Made by a program: the position numbers and the translations under genes. This document shows, piece by piece, positions 50,760 to 59,481 of a stretch of DNA of 64,000 bases (its first letter is position 1; each line of letters starts with the position of its first letter). The notes beneath the pieces are model-generated. The model was given only the letters and a program-made list of their open reading frames with translations. It searched no databases and was not told the DNA's origin. This stretch comes from Chryseobacterium endalhagicum. Lineage in GTDB: Bacteria > Bacteroidota > Bacteroidia > Flavobacteriales > Weeksellaceae. The stretch is from the NCBI RefSeq assembly GCF_016745235.1, contig NZ_JAELVM010000003.1:310001-374000 (forward strand), given 5' to 3'.

Positions 50760-52127
50760 ATGAAAAAACTATTTTTTACCTTAAGCATTTTTACCTCTTT
50801 AATCCTTAATTCTCAAAGTATTAATTTGGTAGAATTTGCATCGGGATTTACCAGTCCCGTTGAAATTACGAATGCAGGAGACACCCGTCTTTTTGTCGTC
50901 CAGCAAGACGGAATTATTAAGATCGTACAGCCTAATGGAACAACGAACAGCGCTGATTTTATCAATATCAGCTCCAAGGTTCTTTATGGCGGAGAAAGAG
51001 GTCTTCTAGGGCTTGCCTTCCATCCCCAATATTCCACAAACGGCTATTTCTTCGTTTATTACAACAATACCGCGGGAAATATTATTGTGGCGAGGTATTC
51101 GGTCAATTCTACCAATCCGGATATTGCCGACCCAACTTCAGAAAAAATACTGCTGAATATTCCAAAACCATTTGACAATCACAATGGAGGAAGCATTCAT
51201 TTTGCCCCTGACGGAAATTTATGGATCGTGACAGGAGATGGCGGAAGCGGAGGAGACCCCAATAACAACTCCCAGAATAAAAATTCACTTTTGGGAAAAA
51301 TGCTTAGGATAGATGTGAATGCAACGGGTCCATATAATATTCCACCGGACAATCCATTTGCAGGAGCGGTGGCCGGATCTGATGAAATCTGGGCTTACGG
51401 ACTCAGAAATGCATGGAAATTTTCGTTTGATACAAATACCGGCAATGTCATGATCGCGGATGTGGGCCAGAATGCCATTGAGGAAATCAATAAGATGCCT
51501 GTTACACAGGCGGGAGTCAATTACGGATGGCGCTGCTACGAAGGAAATTCGGCTTACAATACTGCAGGATGTGCAGCTATGTCTACGATGACCTTCCCTG
51601 TGGCCGTTTATAATCATTCCGGAGGAAGATGTTCCATCACGGGAGGTTATGTGTACCGTGGAACCCAGTATCCTTCGCTTCAGGGGAAATATATCTTTGC
51701 TGACTACTGCTCTACCCAGATCGGAGTTTTAAATGCTGATAATTCTATCGTTTGGAGCCCGGCAAGTTCAGGGAATAATTTTTCAACCTTCGGGCAGAAT
51801 TCCCAGAAAGAGCTTTTTGTAGCTGCGGTGACCAGTGGAAAAGTATTTAAAATCACGACGGGAACTCTAGCGACAGATGAAACAGTTAATTCAAATTCCA
51901 TATACATTCATCCTAATCCTGCTTCCGAAAAAGTATTTGTGGAAGGCTTGGATATGATCAACAGTACAGCAGAATTGTTCAGTACGGAAGGAAAATTAGT
52001 TTTGGATAAAGCAAAAATTGAAAATGACGGAAGTATTGATATTACAGGAATTCCTCCGGGAGTTTATTATCTGATCATTAAATCGGGAGAGGTTAAATCT
52101 TACAGCCAGAAGCTGATTATTAAATAG
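50760..52127 (+). CDS. secreted PQQ-type sugar dehydrogenase with type IX sorting tail
   Basis: A 455-residue protein with a Sec signal (MKKLFFTLSIFTSLILNSQS), a six-bladed beta-propeller of the soluble glucose-dehydrogenase family (GLLGLAFHPQYSTNGYFFVY, HNGGSIHFAPDGNLWIVTGD, VNYGWRCYEG) and a C-terminal type IX sorting domain from about residue 380 (IYIHPNPASEKVFV ... GVYYLIIKSG). It is therefore exported and probably anchored or secreted via the PorSS/T9SS. Family members oxidise aldose sugars with PQQ, but cofactor binding cannot be confirmed by eye. Divergent from secDF. Confidence 0.85.
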   Translation: MKKLFFTLSIFTSLILNSQSINLVEFASGFTSPVEITNAGDTRLFVVQQDGIIKIVQPNGTTNSADFINISSKVLYGGERGLLGLAFHPQYSTNGYFFVYYNNTAGNIIVARYSVNSTNPDIADPTSEKILLNIPKPFDNHNGGSIHFAPDGNLWIVTGDGGSGGDPNNNSQNKNSLLGKMLRIDVNATGPYNIPPDNPFAGAVAGSDEIWAYGLRNAWKFSFDTNTGNVMIADVGQNAIEEINKMPVTQAGVNYGWRCYEGNSAYNTAGCAAMSTMTFPVAVYNHSGGRCSITGGYVYRGTQYPSLQGKYIFADYCSTQIGVLNADNSIVWSPASSGNNFSTFGQNSQKELFVAAVTSGKVFKITTGTLATDETVNSNSIYIHPNPASEKVFVEGLDMINSTAELFSTEGKLVLDKAKIENDGSIDITGIPPGVYYLIIKSGEVKSYSQKLIIK

Positions 52128-52460
52128 TCGAGGTTCGGGATTCAAGGTCCGGGATTCGGGATTCGGGATTCGGGATTCGGGTGTTGAAGTTTGAGGGTTC
52201 GAGAGTTAATGGGTTTGAGAATGTTGTCAGTTGCTGGTTGGTAGTAATTAAGTTAATGATTTATTGTCTGAAATCCGACGTCTTGGTTCTTGGTTCTTGG
52301 TTCTTGGAATCTAAAATTCACCATTCACTTGCAAAGCAAAACTCACCATTGACATCTTCCAACTTCAATCTCAGCCTTAACCTAAAAGTCTCATGTCTGA
52401 AATCTGATGTCTTGCATCTTGGCTCTTGATTCTTGACTCTTGACTCTTGAGTAAATAAAA
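52128..52460. repeat. gene-free stretch of tandem 7-base words
   Basis: About 330 bp. GGGATTC-type 7-mers run 52140-52180, TTGGTTC 7-mers at 52280-52306, TTGACTC 7-mers near the end, and an inverted copy of the TTGCTTTGCAAG hairpin element (52318-52353). No gene recognised. Confidence 0.65.
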
Positions 52461-52464
52461 AACT

Positions 52465-53673
52465 CTAAGGCCTCAATATTCGTTTATTGGGGTCTTTTTT
52501 TAAATAAAGAAAAGCTGTTGTTATGAATACAGGAAGCAGCAAAACACATCTTTCAAGTTTCGGAATCCTTTCTATTTCATTTTCAAAAAGAGTATTCTGA
52601 AAAACGGCTACAAGAACCGCTGAAACAATAAAAAGTAAAATTTCAAACCATGAAAGCTTTTCGTCCGGAGTTTCCACATCGGAAAATCTGTTGCTTACAA
52701 TCCAAAATCCGAGGAAAAGCACCATAAAAGGGAATGCCCATATCCTGAAACTGTCCCAGGCAATGGCATGAAGCAGAAGCGGAAATAAGGAAACCGCTAT
52801 CAGAAGCAGAAGAATGTATTTGTTTACTTTCCTGAATTCCCTGCATGCAAGCCAGATGACAAACAAGATAGGAAGTCCGAACTTAACCGTATTTCTAGAA
52901 AAAAAGAGCCTGTCTATAAAAAACCGACTTTCCTGTTTAAGATAAGTTCCGAAACTTTCTGTATAAGCAGAAGAGATCATCTTTGCCACAGGTCTGCTTA
53001 TAAAGCCGGTACTTCTAAGGTAATGAAAAATTAACTGCTGATTTTCTTTCCCGTACAATTCCTGATAAAAAGATACAGAAAGAGTAGCTACAACGGGTAG
53101 AAACAGAAATAAGCCTGCTTTTTTGAACATTTCTGATGACAGAACCCATGTTTTACCCGGCATTTCATACACCAGAAGTGCAAAAAGGCAAACGGGAACC
53201 ATCAGAAAAAATGAGATCTCGTGTACAACAACACAAAATACGGTAAGCAGCGACGCCAGAAAAACTTTTTTATGCCTGATCAAATAAACCGCCAGTATGG
53301 TCAGAAGGAAGATCAGATGATCAAGATAGCCGATAAGATGTGCAGAGAGCACTACATATTGTGAAAGAAAAAAGACCAGATAAAACAAAACCTTTCTGAT
53401 GCTGTATTTCTGCAGCGTATGACGGACAGCAATAATGAGTAATGCCGTATACAGCAGCAATAAAATAACGGCAGACAGAATCTGGATATTCAATAGGTTT
53501 TTCTCAAAAAAGAAACCGAAAATTTCTCCGGCAAGTCCCCTCTTTATAAATCCAAACCGGTAATCCATCAGCCAATGGGCCTCAGACCACTGATTGGGAA
53601 GTCTTATGGTTTTAATCACACTGAAGGCCAGCGCATATACATACAGAAAAACGATCAGGAACTTCCGGTTCAT
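52465..53673 (-). CDS. multi-pass membrane protein of unknown function
   Basis: A 402-residue protein with about ten hydrophobic helices (e.g. QILSAVILLLLYTALLIIAV, LLTILAVYLI) and the N-terminal phrase WLMDYRFGFIKRGLAGEIFG, which I have seen in a family of bacterial membrane proteins without assigned role, possibly related to GT-C-type glycosyltransferases; the catalytic motif is not evident. Its 3' end forms a terminator stem. It starts 8 bp after hemN stops, so it is co-transcribed with hemN. Confidence 0.7.
   Translation of the reverse strand: MNRKFLIVFLYVYALAFSVIKTIRLPNQWSEAHWLMDYRFGFIKRGLAGEIFGFFFEKNLLNIQILSAVILLLLYTALLIIAVRHTLQKYSIRKVLFYLVFFLSQYVVLSAHLIGYLDHLIFLLTILAVYLIRHKKVFLASLLTVFCVVVHEISFFLMVPVCLFALLVYEMPGKTWVLSSEMFKKAGLFLFLPVVATLSVSFYQELYGKENQQLIFHYLRSTGFISRPVAKMISSAYTESFGTYLKQESRFFIDRLFFSRNTVKFGLPILFVIWLACREFRKVNKYILLLLIAVSLFPLLLHAIAWDSFRIWAFPFMVLFLGFWIVSNRFSDVETPDEKLSWFEILLFIVSAVLVAVFQNTLFENEIERIPKLERCVLLLPVFITTAFLYLKKDPNKRILRP
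52467..52499. terminator. bidirectional terminator whose stem lies inside the end of the membrane-protein gene
   Basis: AAGGCCTCAATA pairs with TATTGGGGTCTT (12 bp with G-U pairs) around TTCGTT. T-runs flank it on both strands. On the plus strand it can end the sugar-dehydrogenase transcript; on the minus strand the stem encodes the last codons of the 52465-53673 gene. Confidence 0.75.
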
Positions 53674-53681
53674 ATTTATTT

Positions 53682-55040
53682 CTATATCGTCATGGAGAAG
53701 ATCCTCGTTTCCGGTTTATTTCTCATCATCCTGAGATCAAAAACCATAGCCACATTCCTCGTAAATGCTCTTCCTTTTTCAGTAATTTTAATCTGATTAT
53801 CGTAAATCTCCACCAACTCGTCTCTTTCCATTTCTTCCAGCATCTCCAGGGCATTTTCAAGTCCCGGGAAGGAATTCTTATCGGTAAAAGTGGTTTCAAG
53901 CTGACACATCAGGTTGAGAATATGTCTTCTTACGGTAAGATCCTCTTCATCAAGAATATGTCCTTTTACAACAGGAATCTGTCCTTCTTCTACAATTTTC
54001 TGATACTCTTCCACCGTTTTTACGTTCTGGGCAAAAGCATACCATGAATCTGAGATCGCAGACATTCCAAGCCCTACCATCAGCTGGGTATTGCTTGAAG
54101 TGTAGCCCATAAAATTCCTGTGAAGTTTTTTCTGAATCAGGGATTGGTAAAGATCATCGTGCTCCAGTGAGAAATGATCCATTCCCACCTCGATATATCC
54201 TAAATCCTCAAGAAGTTTTTTTCCATCTTCGTACAGACGGCGTTTTTCTTCACCACTCGGAAGGTCATTTTCATCAAATCCTCTCTGCCCTACTCCTTTT
54301 ACCCATGGAACATGTGCATAAGAATAGAAAGCAAGCCTGTCCGGTTTCAGTTCCATCGTTTTTCTGATGGTATGTTCCATCGCCTCCCAGTTCTGGTGCG
54401 GAAGTCCGAATACCAGATCATGGCTGATTCCTCTGTAGCCTATTTCTCTCGCCAGCTCGGTAACTTCTTTTACTTTTTCATAAGACTGGATTCTGTTGAT
54501 GGCTTTCTGAACTTTAGGATCGTAATCCTGTACTCCAAAACTCACTCTTCTGAAGCCAAGATCATATAAGGTCTGAAGATGATCTTTGGTGGTATTATTC
54601 GGGTGTCCTTCAAAAGAAAATTCAGGATGTTCTGCAATGTCCACTGTTTCAAAGATCCCTTCCAGTAATGTTTTTAAATTTTTCGGTGAAAAGAAAGTGG
54701 GCGTACCACCTCCCAGGTGGAGTTCTTTCAGCTTCGGTCTTTCTTCAAAAAGTTCAAGATAGAGCTTCCACTCTTTCAAAACGCTTTCCAGGTATGGAAT
54801 TTCAACGCTATGCTGTTTCGTAATACGTTTGTGGCATGCACAGAAAGTACACAGTGCCTCGCAGAACGGCAGGTGGATATAAATAGAAATTCCCTCCTCT
54901 GCATTGCTCTCATGAAAAGACCTGATCACACTATCCCTCCACTTTTCGGGCGAAAACGTAGTTTCATCCCAATAAGGAACGGTAGGATAAGATGTGTAAC
55001 GCGGCCCGGGAATGTTGTATTTATCTATTAAAGAGTTCAT
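53682..55040 (-). CDS. hemN: oxygen-independent coproporphyrinogen III oxidase
   Basis: A 452-residue radical-SAM enzyme. The cluster motif CxxxCxxC is CEALCTFCACHKR, the GGG(T/P) SAM motif is LGGGTPTFFSPKNL, and the C-terminal HemN domain has YTSSNTQLMVGLGMSAIS. It performs the anaerobic decarboxylation of coproporphyrinogen III in haem synthesis. N-terminus NKYNIPGPRYTSYPT-like (KYNIPGPRYTSYPTVPYWDE) is typical of the true HemN rather than HemW. First gene of a two-gene unit with an unknown membrane protein. Confidence 0.96.
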   Translation of the reverse strand: MNSLIDKYNIPGPRYTSYPTVPYWDETTFSPEKWRDSVIRSFHESNAEEGISIYIHLPFCEALCTFCACHKRITKQHSVEIPYLESVLKEWKLYLELFEERPKLKELHLGGGTPTFFSPKNLKTLLEGIFETVDIAEHPEFSFEGHPNNTTKDHLQTLYDLGFRRVSFGVQDYDPKVQKAINRIQSYEKVKEVTELAREIGYRGISHDLVFGLPHQNWEAMEHTIRKTMELKPDRLAFYSYAHVPWVKGVGQRGFDENDLPSGEEKRRLYEDGKKLLEDLGYIEVGMDHFSLEHDDLYQSLIQKKLHRNFMGYTSSNTQLMVGLGMSAISDSWYAFAQNVKTVEEYQKIVEEGQIPVVKGHILDEEDLTVRRHILNLMCQLETTFTDKNSFPGLENALEMLEEMERDELVEIYDNQIKITEKGRAFTRNVAMVFDLRMMRNKPETRIFSMTI

Positions 55041-55257
55041 CTGAAAATTTAAGGTATTATTGAATCATGAAATCTGACTTCCCATCAGTTTCATTCTGCA
55101 AAATTAACCATTAGTAATGAATTTTAAACCATGAATTATATTAGGCCGTATTTTATAATGAGTCTAAATACGACGGTTGCTGGAATTTCCCGGATAATGA
55201 TAAATTCTATACGTAAGATTTAAAATTCTGATTTAATTAATTTAAAAAAAACAAAAT

Positions 55258-56274
55258 CTAGTTAAATTTTAACTTCATCACGGAAATCTTACTGTTTCCA
55301 GCCAGGACAACAGTGCTATTGTCCACCCAGTCGCAAACGAAAAAGCCTTTTTCATCGGAAATTTTCTTCCAGGTTTTTCCAAAGTCGGAAGAATAACTGA
55401 TATGCTGATCGCCCACCGCTATAATCTCCTTCCCTTTGGAACCCGGTTTTATCTTTACACAGGTTGTATAGCCTGCATTCTGGCCTGAAGCCTGAATCTG
55501 CCAGGTCTTTCCGCCATCTGTGGAAGTGGCAATATTATTTACGTTAGCAGCCTGTTTGGTATAATCACCGCCTGCTGCAATTCCGAACTTCTCGCTGTCG
55601 AAATCTATAGAATACATTCCCTGTGAGGATTCTCCCTGAATAAAAGGCGTTTCAAAAATGTCCAGTTTTTCATTCTTTACATCCATTCTCAAAATCCTTG
55701 ATGCTTTTCCTCCGGTAGCGATCCATAAGAAATCTTTGGATGAAGCAATATTGGTATTGCTGGCTGCAAAGGCTGCTTCACCAGGATTCAATTTCAAACT
55801 GTTATTGAACATACTCCACTTTCCTTTTTGGTACACCGCCAGCTTCAACAGATTATCCTGATCCGCATCACTAAAGGTATAAGCCAACTGATCATTCACG
55901 AAATGCAGGGCATCATAAAAAGCAGTTTTTACAGTATCTGTATAAACAATTTCCGTTTTCAGGTCTTTTTTATCAATTTTATAAAAATAAGCCGGACTTC
56001 CAACGTTGATGGCAAAAAAAGATTTTTTATCCTGTCCCAGCGTCCGGAATTCCAGTTTTTTATCAGACAGTATGATTTGTTTCTGATTTTTGGAATCTTT
56101 AAGATCTACATACCCGAATTTGGAATCTGTTCCGCTGTACCAGACCTTATTATCATACAATTCAACAGCTCTTATACTTATTTTTTCATTCAAAATAGGA
56201 GTAAGACTCTCAATCTGCTGGGAAAATGCCAACAGCCCCACGCAGGAAAATAAAAGGGAAAATGTTTTTTTCAT
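55258..56274 (-). CDS. secreted BNR/YCF48-like beta-propeller protein
   Basis: A 338-residue protein with a Sec signal (MKKTFSLLFSCVGLLAFSQ) and BNR/Asp-box-like repeats (ATSTDGGKTWQI, YSSDFGKTWKKIS). Such propellers occur in sialidase-like and photosystem-assembly-like proteins; no catalytic residues are evident, so the role is unknown. I start at ATG 56272-56274. It is alone, 217 bp from hemN and separated from the upstream permease by that gene's terminator. Confidence 0.82.
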   Translation of the reverse strand: MKKTFSLLFSCVGLLAFSQQIESLTPILNEKISIRAVELYDNKVWYSGTDSKFGYVDLKDSKNQKQIILSDKKLEFRTLGQDKKSFFAINVGSPAYFYKIDKKDLKTEIVYTDTVKTAFYDALHFVNDQLAYTFSDADQDNLLKLAVYQKGKWSMFNNSLKLNPGEAAFAASNTNIASSKDFLWIATGGKASRILRMDVKNEKLDIFETPFIQGESSQGMYSIDFDSEKFGIAAGGDYTKQAANVNNIATSTDGGKTWQIQASGQNAGYTTCVKIKPGSKGKEIIAVGDQHISYSSDFGKTWKKISDEKGFFVCDWVDNSTVVLAGNSKISVMKLKFN

Positions 56275-56287
56275 AAGTAACAAAAAT

Positions 56288-56314
56288 AAAAAATCCGCAG
56301 AATATCTGCGGATT
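56288..56314 (-). terminator. intrinsic terminator after the APC permease
   Basis: Minus strand AATCCGCAGA pairs with TCTGCGGATT around three bases, followed by TTTTATTTTTG. Stem identical to 32666-32689. Confidence 0.9.
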
Positions 56315-56328
56315 GTGATTATATTTTT

Positions 56329-57861
56329 TTAAGGTTTTTCCAAAGGCTCCTGTTCTGCTTTAAAAGTTTCTCCATAGCCTCCGTTCTGAAGCTTGGAATG
56401 TTTTTTACTGTACAGGAAGTACACAAAGAATCCTATGATCAGCCATGCAAAAGAATACATCTGTGCTTCTTTGCTCAGGTTGAAGATCAGATAAACGTTG
56501 ATCGCAATACCTAAACACGCGATTAAAGGAAGTGCAGGCACTTTAAAGTTTCTCTGAAGGTTCGGTTCTTTCACTCTTAATACCCAAACGGCAACACAAA
56601 CCATGGTGAACGCAAATAAAGTTCCGAAACTTGTCATGTGTGCAAGATCATTAATTGGCGTCAATGAAGCAACAATAGCAATCACTACTCCCAAAATAAG
56701 AAGGTTCTTTGTAGGAACTCCTGTTTGAGGGTTTACTTTTGAAAAAGTAGCTGGAATCAATCCGTCTTTGGACATTCCTAAGAAAATTCTTGACTGTCCC
56801 ATAATCATTACCATCAATACGGAAATCAATCCTACAGTAGCGGCAATGGTGATAATATATCCTGCCCATGCATATCCTGCAATATCAAAGGCATATGCTA
56901 CAGGAGCTTTGATGGCATCAGGATATTTTCCAAGCGGATTAAAGTCCGTATAATGCATCATACCTGTCAACACCAAAGAAACAAGGATGTATAATAATGT
57001 ACAGATGATCAACGAAGCGATGATGGCAAATGGTACATCTTTTTTAGGGTTAATCGCTTCTCCCGCCTGAGTGGAAACCGCATCGAAACCTACATAAGCA
57101 AAGAAAATGGCGGATGCCCCGGCCACTACTCCGGCCAGACCATAAGCGGAGTGCGAGACGCCGTTTTCTGTAATGGTGGTAGGCTCAGGAATGAAAGGAA
57201 TCCAGTTTTTAAATGGCTCTGCAGAGTTTAAAATAATAAATGCTCCGGCAACGATCACAAAAATAATAGCGGAAACTTTAAGCACTACAATAAAGTTATT
57301 GGCTTTGGCTGCTCCTTTTGTTCCTCTTACAAGAATTGAGATCACAAAGAAAACAATTAAAAATGCCGGCAGGTTCATAGAGAAGCCGGAATTTCCTGCA
57401 GCAATATAAGTCTGTGGGTCCGTTGTAAGATAATCCGGAAGATGCAAACCAAACATTTTGAGGAGCTTTCCAAAATATCCCGACCAGGAAACGGCGACGG
57501 TCATAGATCCCATTGCGTATTCCAGTATAAGCCCCCATCCGATGATCCAGGCAAAAATTTCCCCTACTGTTCCATAAGCGTAGGCGTAAGCCGAACCTTC
57601 TACCGGAAGAATGGAAGCGAACTCTGCATAGCAAAGTGCAGCAAATACACAGGCGATCCCCGCAATTACGAATGATAGTGCCAGTGCAGGCCCTGCATTA
57701 TAATAAGCACCCGTTCCCGTAAGTACAAAGATTCCTCCTCCGATAATTGCTCCGATCCCGATAGCAGTAAGGCTCCATTTTCCCAGAACACGTTTCAGCT
57801 GACTCTTTTTGATATCGGCTTCATAGGCGCTCATTGGTTTCTTAACCCAAATTTTAGACAT
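56329..57861 (-). CDS. APC-family amino-acid permease
   Basis: A 510-residue 12-14-helix transporter of the amino acid-polyamine-organocation family. IGIGAIIGGGIFVLTGTGAY is the substrate/ion loop of helix 1 and FAYVGFDAVSTQAGEAINPK that of helix 6; it is closest to the YfnA/CAT-type cationic amino-acid group. Imports an amino acid by symport or exchange; the substrate is not shown. Single gene with its own terminator, divergent from pnuC. Confidence 0.9.
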   Translation of the reverse strand: MSKIWVKKPMSAYEADIKKSQLKRVLGKWSLTAIGIGAIIGGGIFVLTGTGAYYNAGPALALSFVIAGIACVFAALCYAEFASILPVEGSAYAYAYGTVGEIFAWIIGWGLILEYAMGSMTVAVSWSGYFGKLLKMFGLHLPDYLTTDPQTYIAAGNSGFSMNLPAFLIVFFVISILVRGTKGAAKANNFIVVLKVSAIIFVIVAGAFIILNSAEPFKNWIPFIPEPTTITENGVSHSAYGLAGVVAGASAIFFAYVGFDAVSTQAGEAINPKKDVPFAIIASLIICTLLYILVSLVLTGMMHYTDFNPLGKYPDAIKAPVAYAFDIAGYAWAGYIITIAATVGLISVLMVMIMGQSRIFLGMSKDGLIPATFSKVNPQTGVPTKNLLILGVVIAIVASLTPINDLAHMTSFGTLFAFTMVCVAVWVLRVKEPNLQRNFKVPALPLIACLGIAINVYLIFNLSKEAQMYSFAWLIIGFFVYFLYSKKHSKLQNGGYGETFKAEQEPLEKP

Positions 57862-58014
57862 GTTTTTTTATTTAATTAAAGATTTACGAAAATATAAAAA
57901 TTTTATAAACCTTAACGTTTATTGATAAACTTTCATGATTTATTTTAAATAAAAGGATTTAAAAATCTGATTTACACATTATTTAAATTATTTTTAAAAG
58001 TCTCATTTTTTACG

Positions 58015-58022
58015 TATTTTTG
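58015..58022 (+). promoter_or_regulatory. -7 element of pnuC, near-leaderless
   Basis: TATTTTTG fits TAnnTTTG and has a TTTT 19 bp upstream (57992-57995). Only five bases separate it from the pnuC ATG, so the transcript probably starts at or next to the start codon. Confidence 0.55.
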
Positions 58023-58027
58023 ATCGC

Positions 58028-58705
58028 ATGAATTTATATGATCTTTTCGTCAAGCCGTATGAAAACTACAGTGCTGTGCAAATTCTGCTTGAAGCTTCCG
58101 GTACATTTTTCGGAATTTTAAGCGTGTATTTTTCAATTAAAAAAAATATCTGGGTATACCCTACCGGCATTGTTTCTACGCTGATCTATGTTTATATTCT
58201 GTTCAATTTCGGACTGCTTGGCGACTGTATGATCAATGTATACTATACGGCAATGAGTATATACGGCTGGATTTTATGGTCAAAAAATTCCGAAGATCAT
58301 ATTCACGTGGAAGTTACGTGGGCTACAAAAAAGGAAAGAATATTGGCCACATTCCTATTTATAATAAGTCTCGCGCTGGTTACCCTTATTTATTATTACA
58401 AACCTTATATTGACAATCAGTTTTCTATGGAAGGAACCCATCTGGGTTTATATCATCTGGACTGGGCCAACTGGCTGGATGTTTTAACAACTTCAATATT
58501 TTTAGTGGGTATGTGGTTTATGGCCAGACAGCGCATTGAGAACTGGATTTTCTGGATTATCGGAGATCTTATTTGTATCCCGATGATGATTTTTAAGGAG
58601 CTTGGCATCACTTCGGTTCAATATTTGGTATTTACTATAATGGCTATCCTCGGATACCTTAACTGGAAAAAAAGTTTAAAAGAAAAAAGTACAATAAAGT
58701 CATGA
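58028..58705 (+). CDS. pnuC: nicotinamide riboside transporter PnuC
   Basis: A 225-residue inner-membrane protein with about seven helices and PnuC marks: VYPTGIVSTLIYVYILFNFG, INVYYTAMSIYGWILW, and DVLTTSIFLVGMWFMARQRI with NWIFWIIGDLICIPM. It takes up nicotinamide riboside (or another vitamin in some relatives) by facilitated diffusion. Its TGA stop overlaps the ATG of the next gene. No riboswitch is seen upstream; the promoter suggests a leaderless mRNA. Confidence 0.92.
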   Translation: MNLYDLFVKPYENYSAVQILLEASGTFFGILSVYFSIKKNIWVYPTGIVSTLIYVYILFNFGLLGDCMINVYYTAMSIYGWILWSKNSEDHIHVEVTWATKKERILATFLFIISLALVTLIYYYKPYIDNQFSMEGTHLGLYHLDWANWLDVLTTSIFLVGMWFMARQRIENWIFWIIGDLICIPMMIFKELGITSVQYLVFTIMAILGYLNWKKSLKEKSTIKS

Positions 58706-59391
58706 AAAATTTATTTAAAATAGCACTCAGTATCGTAGCTATTAGCAGTTTAACCTCATGTCTGGCAGCATATACAGACGGATATTCGGATAATGGGTAC
58801 GGAGATCCTTATTATAATAACGGATATTATTATGCTCCTTCCGGATATTACGGAAATGGCGGTTATTATGGAAATGACGGCTACTACTATAGAAACGACG
58901 TTAATTACTATTATGATAACGGTGTTCCTTATTACTATTATAATAATGGAAACGACCGACGAAAAGTATACGTGGAAAGAAAAACCACTGTAACTTCTTC
59001 AAGATCCAACGGATTCCGAAATACAGGGAATAATAACAATGGAGGCAGAACCAACAGTAATAACGGAGGTTTCAGCAATGGTAACAGAACCACCAGCAAC
59101 AATGGCGGATTCAGAAGTTCGAACAGTAACAACTCCAATAACAGCCAGCGACCGCAGAGCAACCAAAACAACAGCGGCTTCAGAGGACAAAACACGAATT
59201 CGAATACTCAGAGACCTCAGACCAATCAGAATAACAGTGGTTTCAGAAACTCGCAGCAGAACCAGAACCAAAGTACAACCAGACCTGCGGAATCTTCCAA
59301 CAGCGGTTTCAGGGGAAGCACAAGCACCCAGAACACTCAGCAGAACAGCGGTACTACAAGACAGCAGTCCAGCGGAGGCGGATTTAGATAA
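58702..59391 (+). CDS. low-complexity N/G/Q-rich lipoprotein
   Basis: A 229-residue protein with a lipobox-like signal (SIVAISSLTSCLAAYTDG, TSC) followed by a Tyr/Gly/Asn-rich tract (repeats of Y-Y-x-N and GYYGN) and then a long disordered N/S/Q/R region with a repeated NSGFR/NGGFR motif (about seven copies), ending GGGFR. No known family. It starts by an ATGA overlap with pnuC, so it is translated with it. It resembles adhesive or prion-like segments, but nothing shows function. Base composition is skewed by the AAC/AAT runs. Confidence 0.7.
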   Translation: MKNLFKIALSIVAISSLTSCLAAYTDGYSDNGYGDPYYNNGYYYAPSGYYGNGGYYGNDGYYYRNDVNYYYDNGVPYYYYNNGNDRRKVYVERKTTVTSSRSNGFRNTGNNNNGGRTNSNNGGFSNGNRTTSNNGGFRSSNSNNSNNSQRPQSNQNNSGFRGQNTNSNTQRPQTNQNNSGFRNSQQNQNQSTTRPAESSNSGFRGSTSTQNTQQNSGTTRQQSSGGGFR

Positions 59392-59409
59392 AACGATTAT
59401 AAATAAGAA

Positions 59410-59436
59410 AACGGACAGCTAACACTGTTCGTTTTT
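59410..59436 (+). terminator. intrinsic terminator after the N/G/Q-rich lipoprotein gene
   Basis: AACGGACAG pairs with CTGTTCGTT (one G-U) around CTAACA, followed by TTTT. Confidence 0.82.
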
Positions 59437-59481
59437 CATTTTAAATATATTAATTTTGCTCGTTAATTTTAGACTAAAAAT

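Noticed and set aside
52140..52180. CRISPR array
   Set aside because: The repeats are contiguous 7-base words with no spacers, and no cas genes occur.
59039..59422. 127-codon ORF in another frame of the N/G/Q-rich gene, and minus-strand Leu/Val-rich ORFs there
   Set aside because: These are frame-shadows of AAC/AGC-rich repeats; the forward lipoprotein frame has a signal peptide and couples to pnuC.
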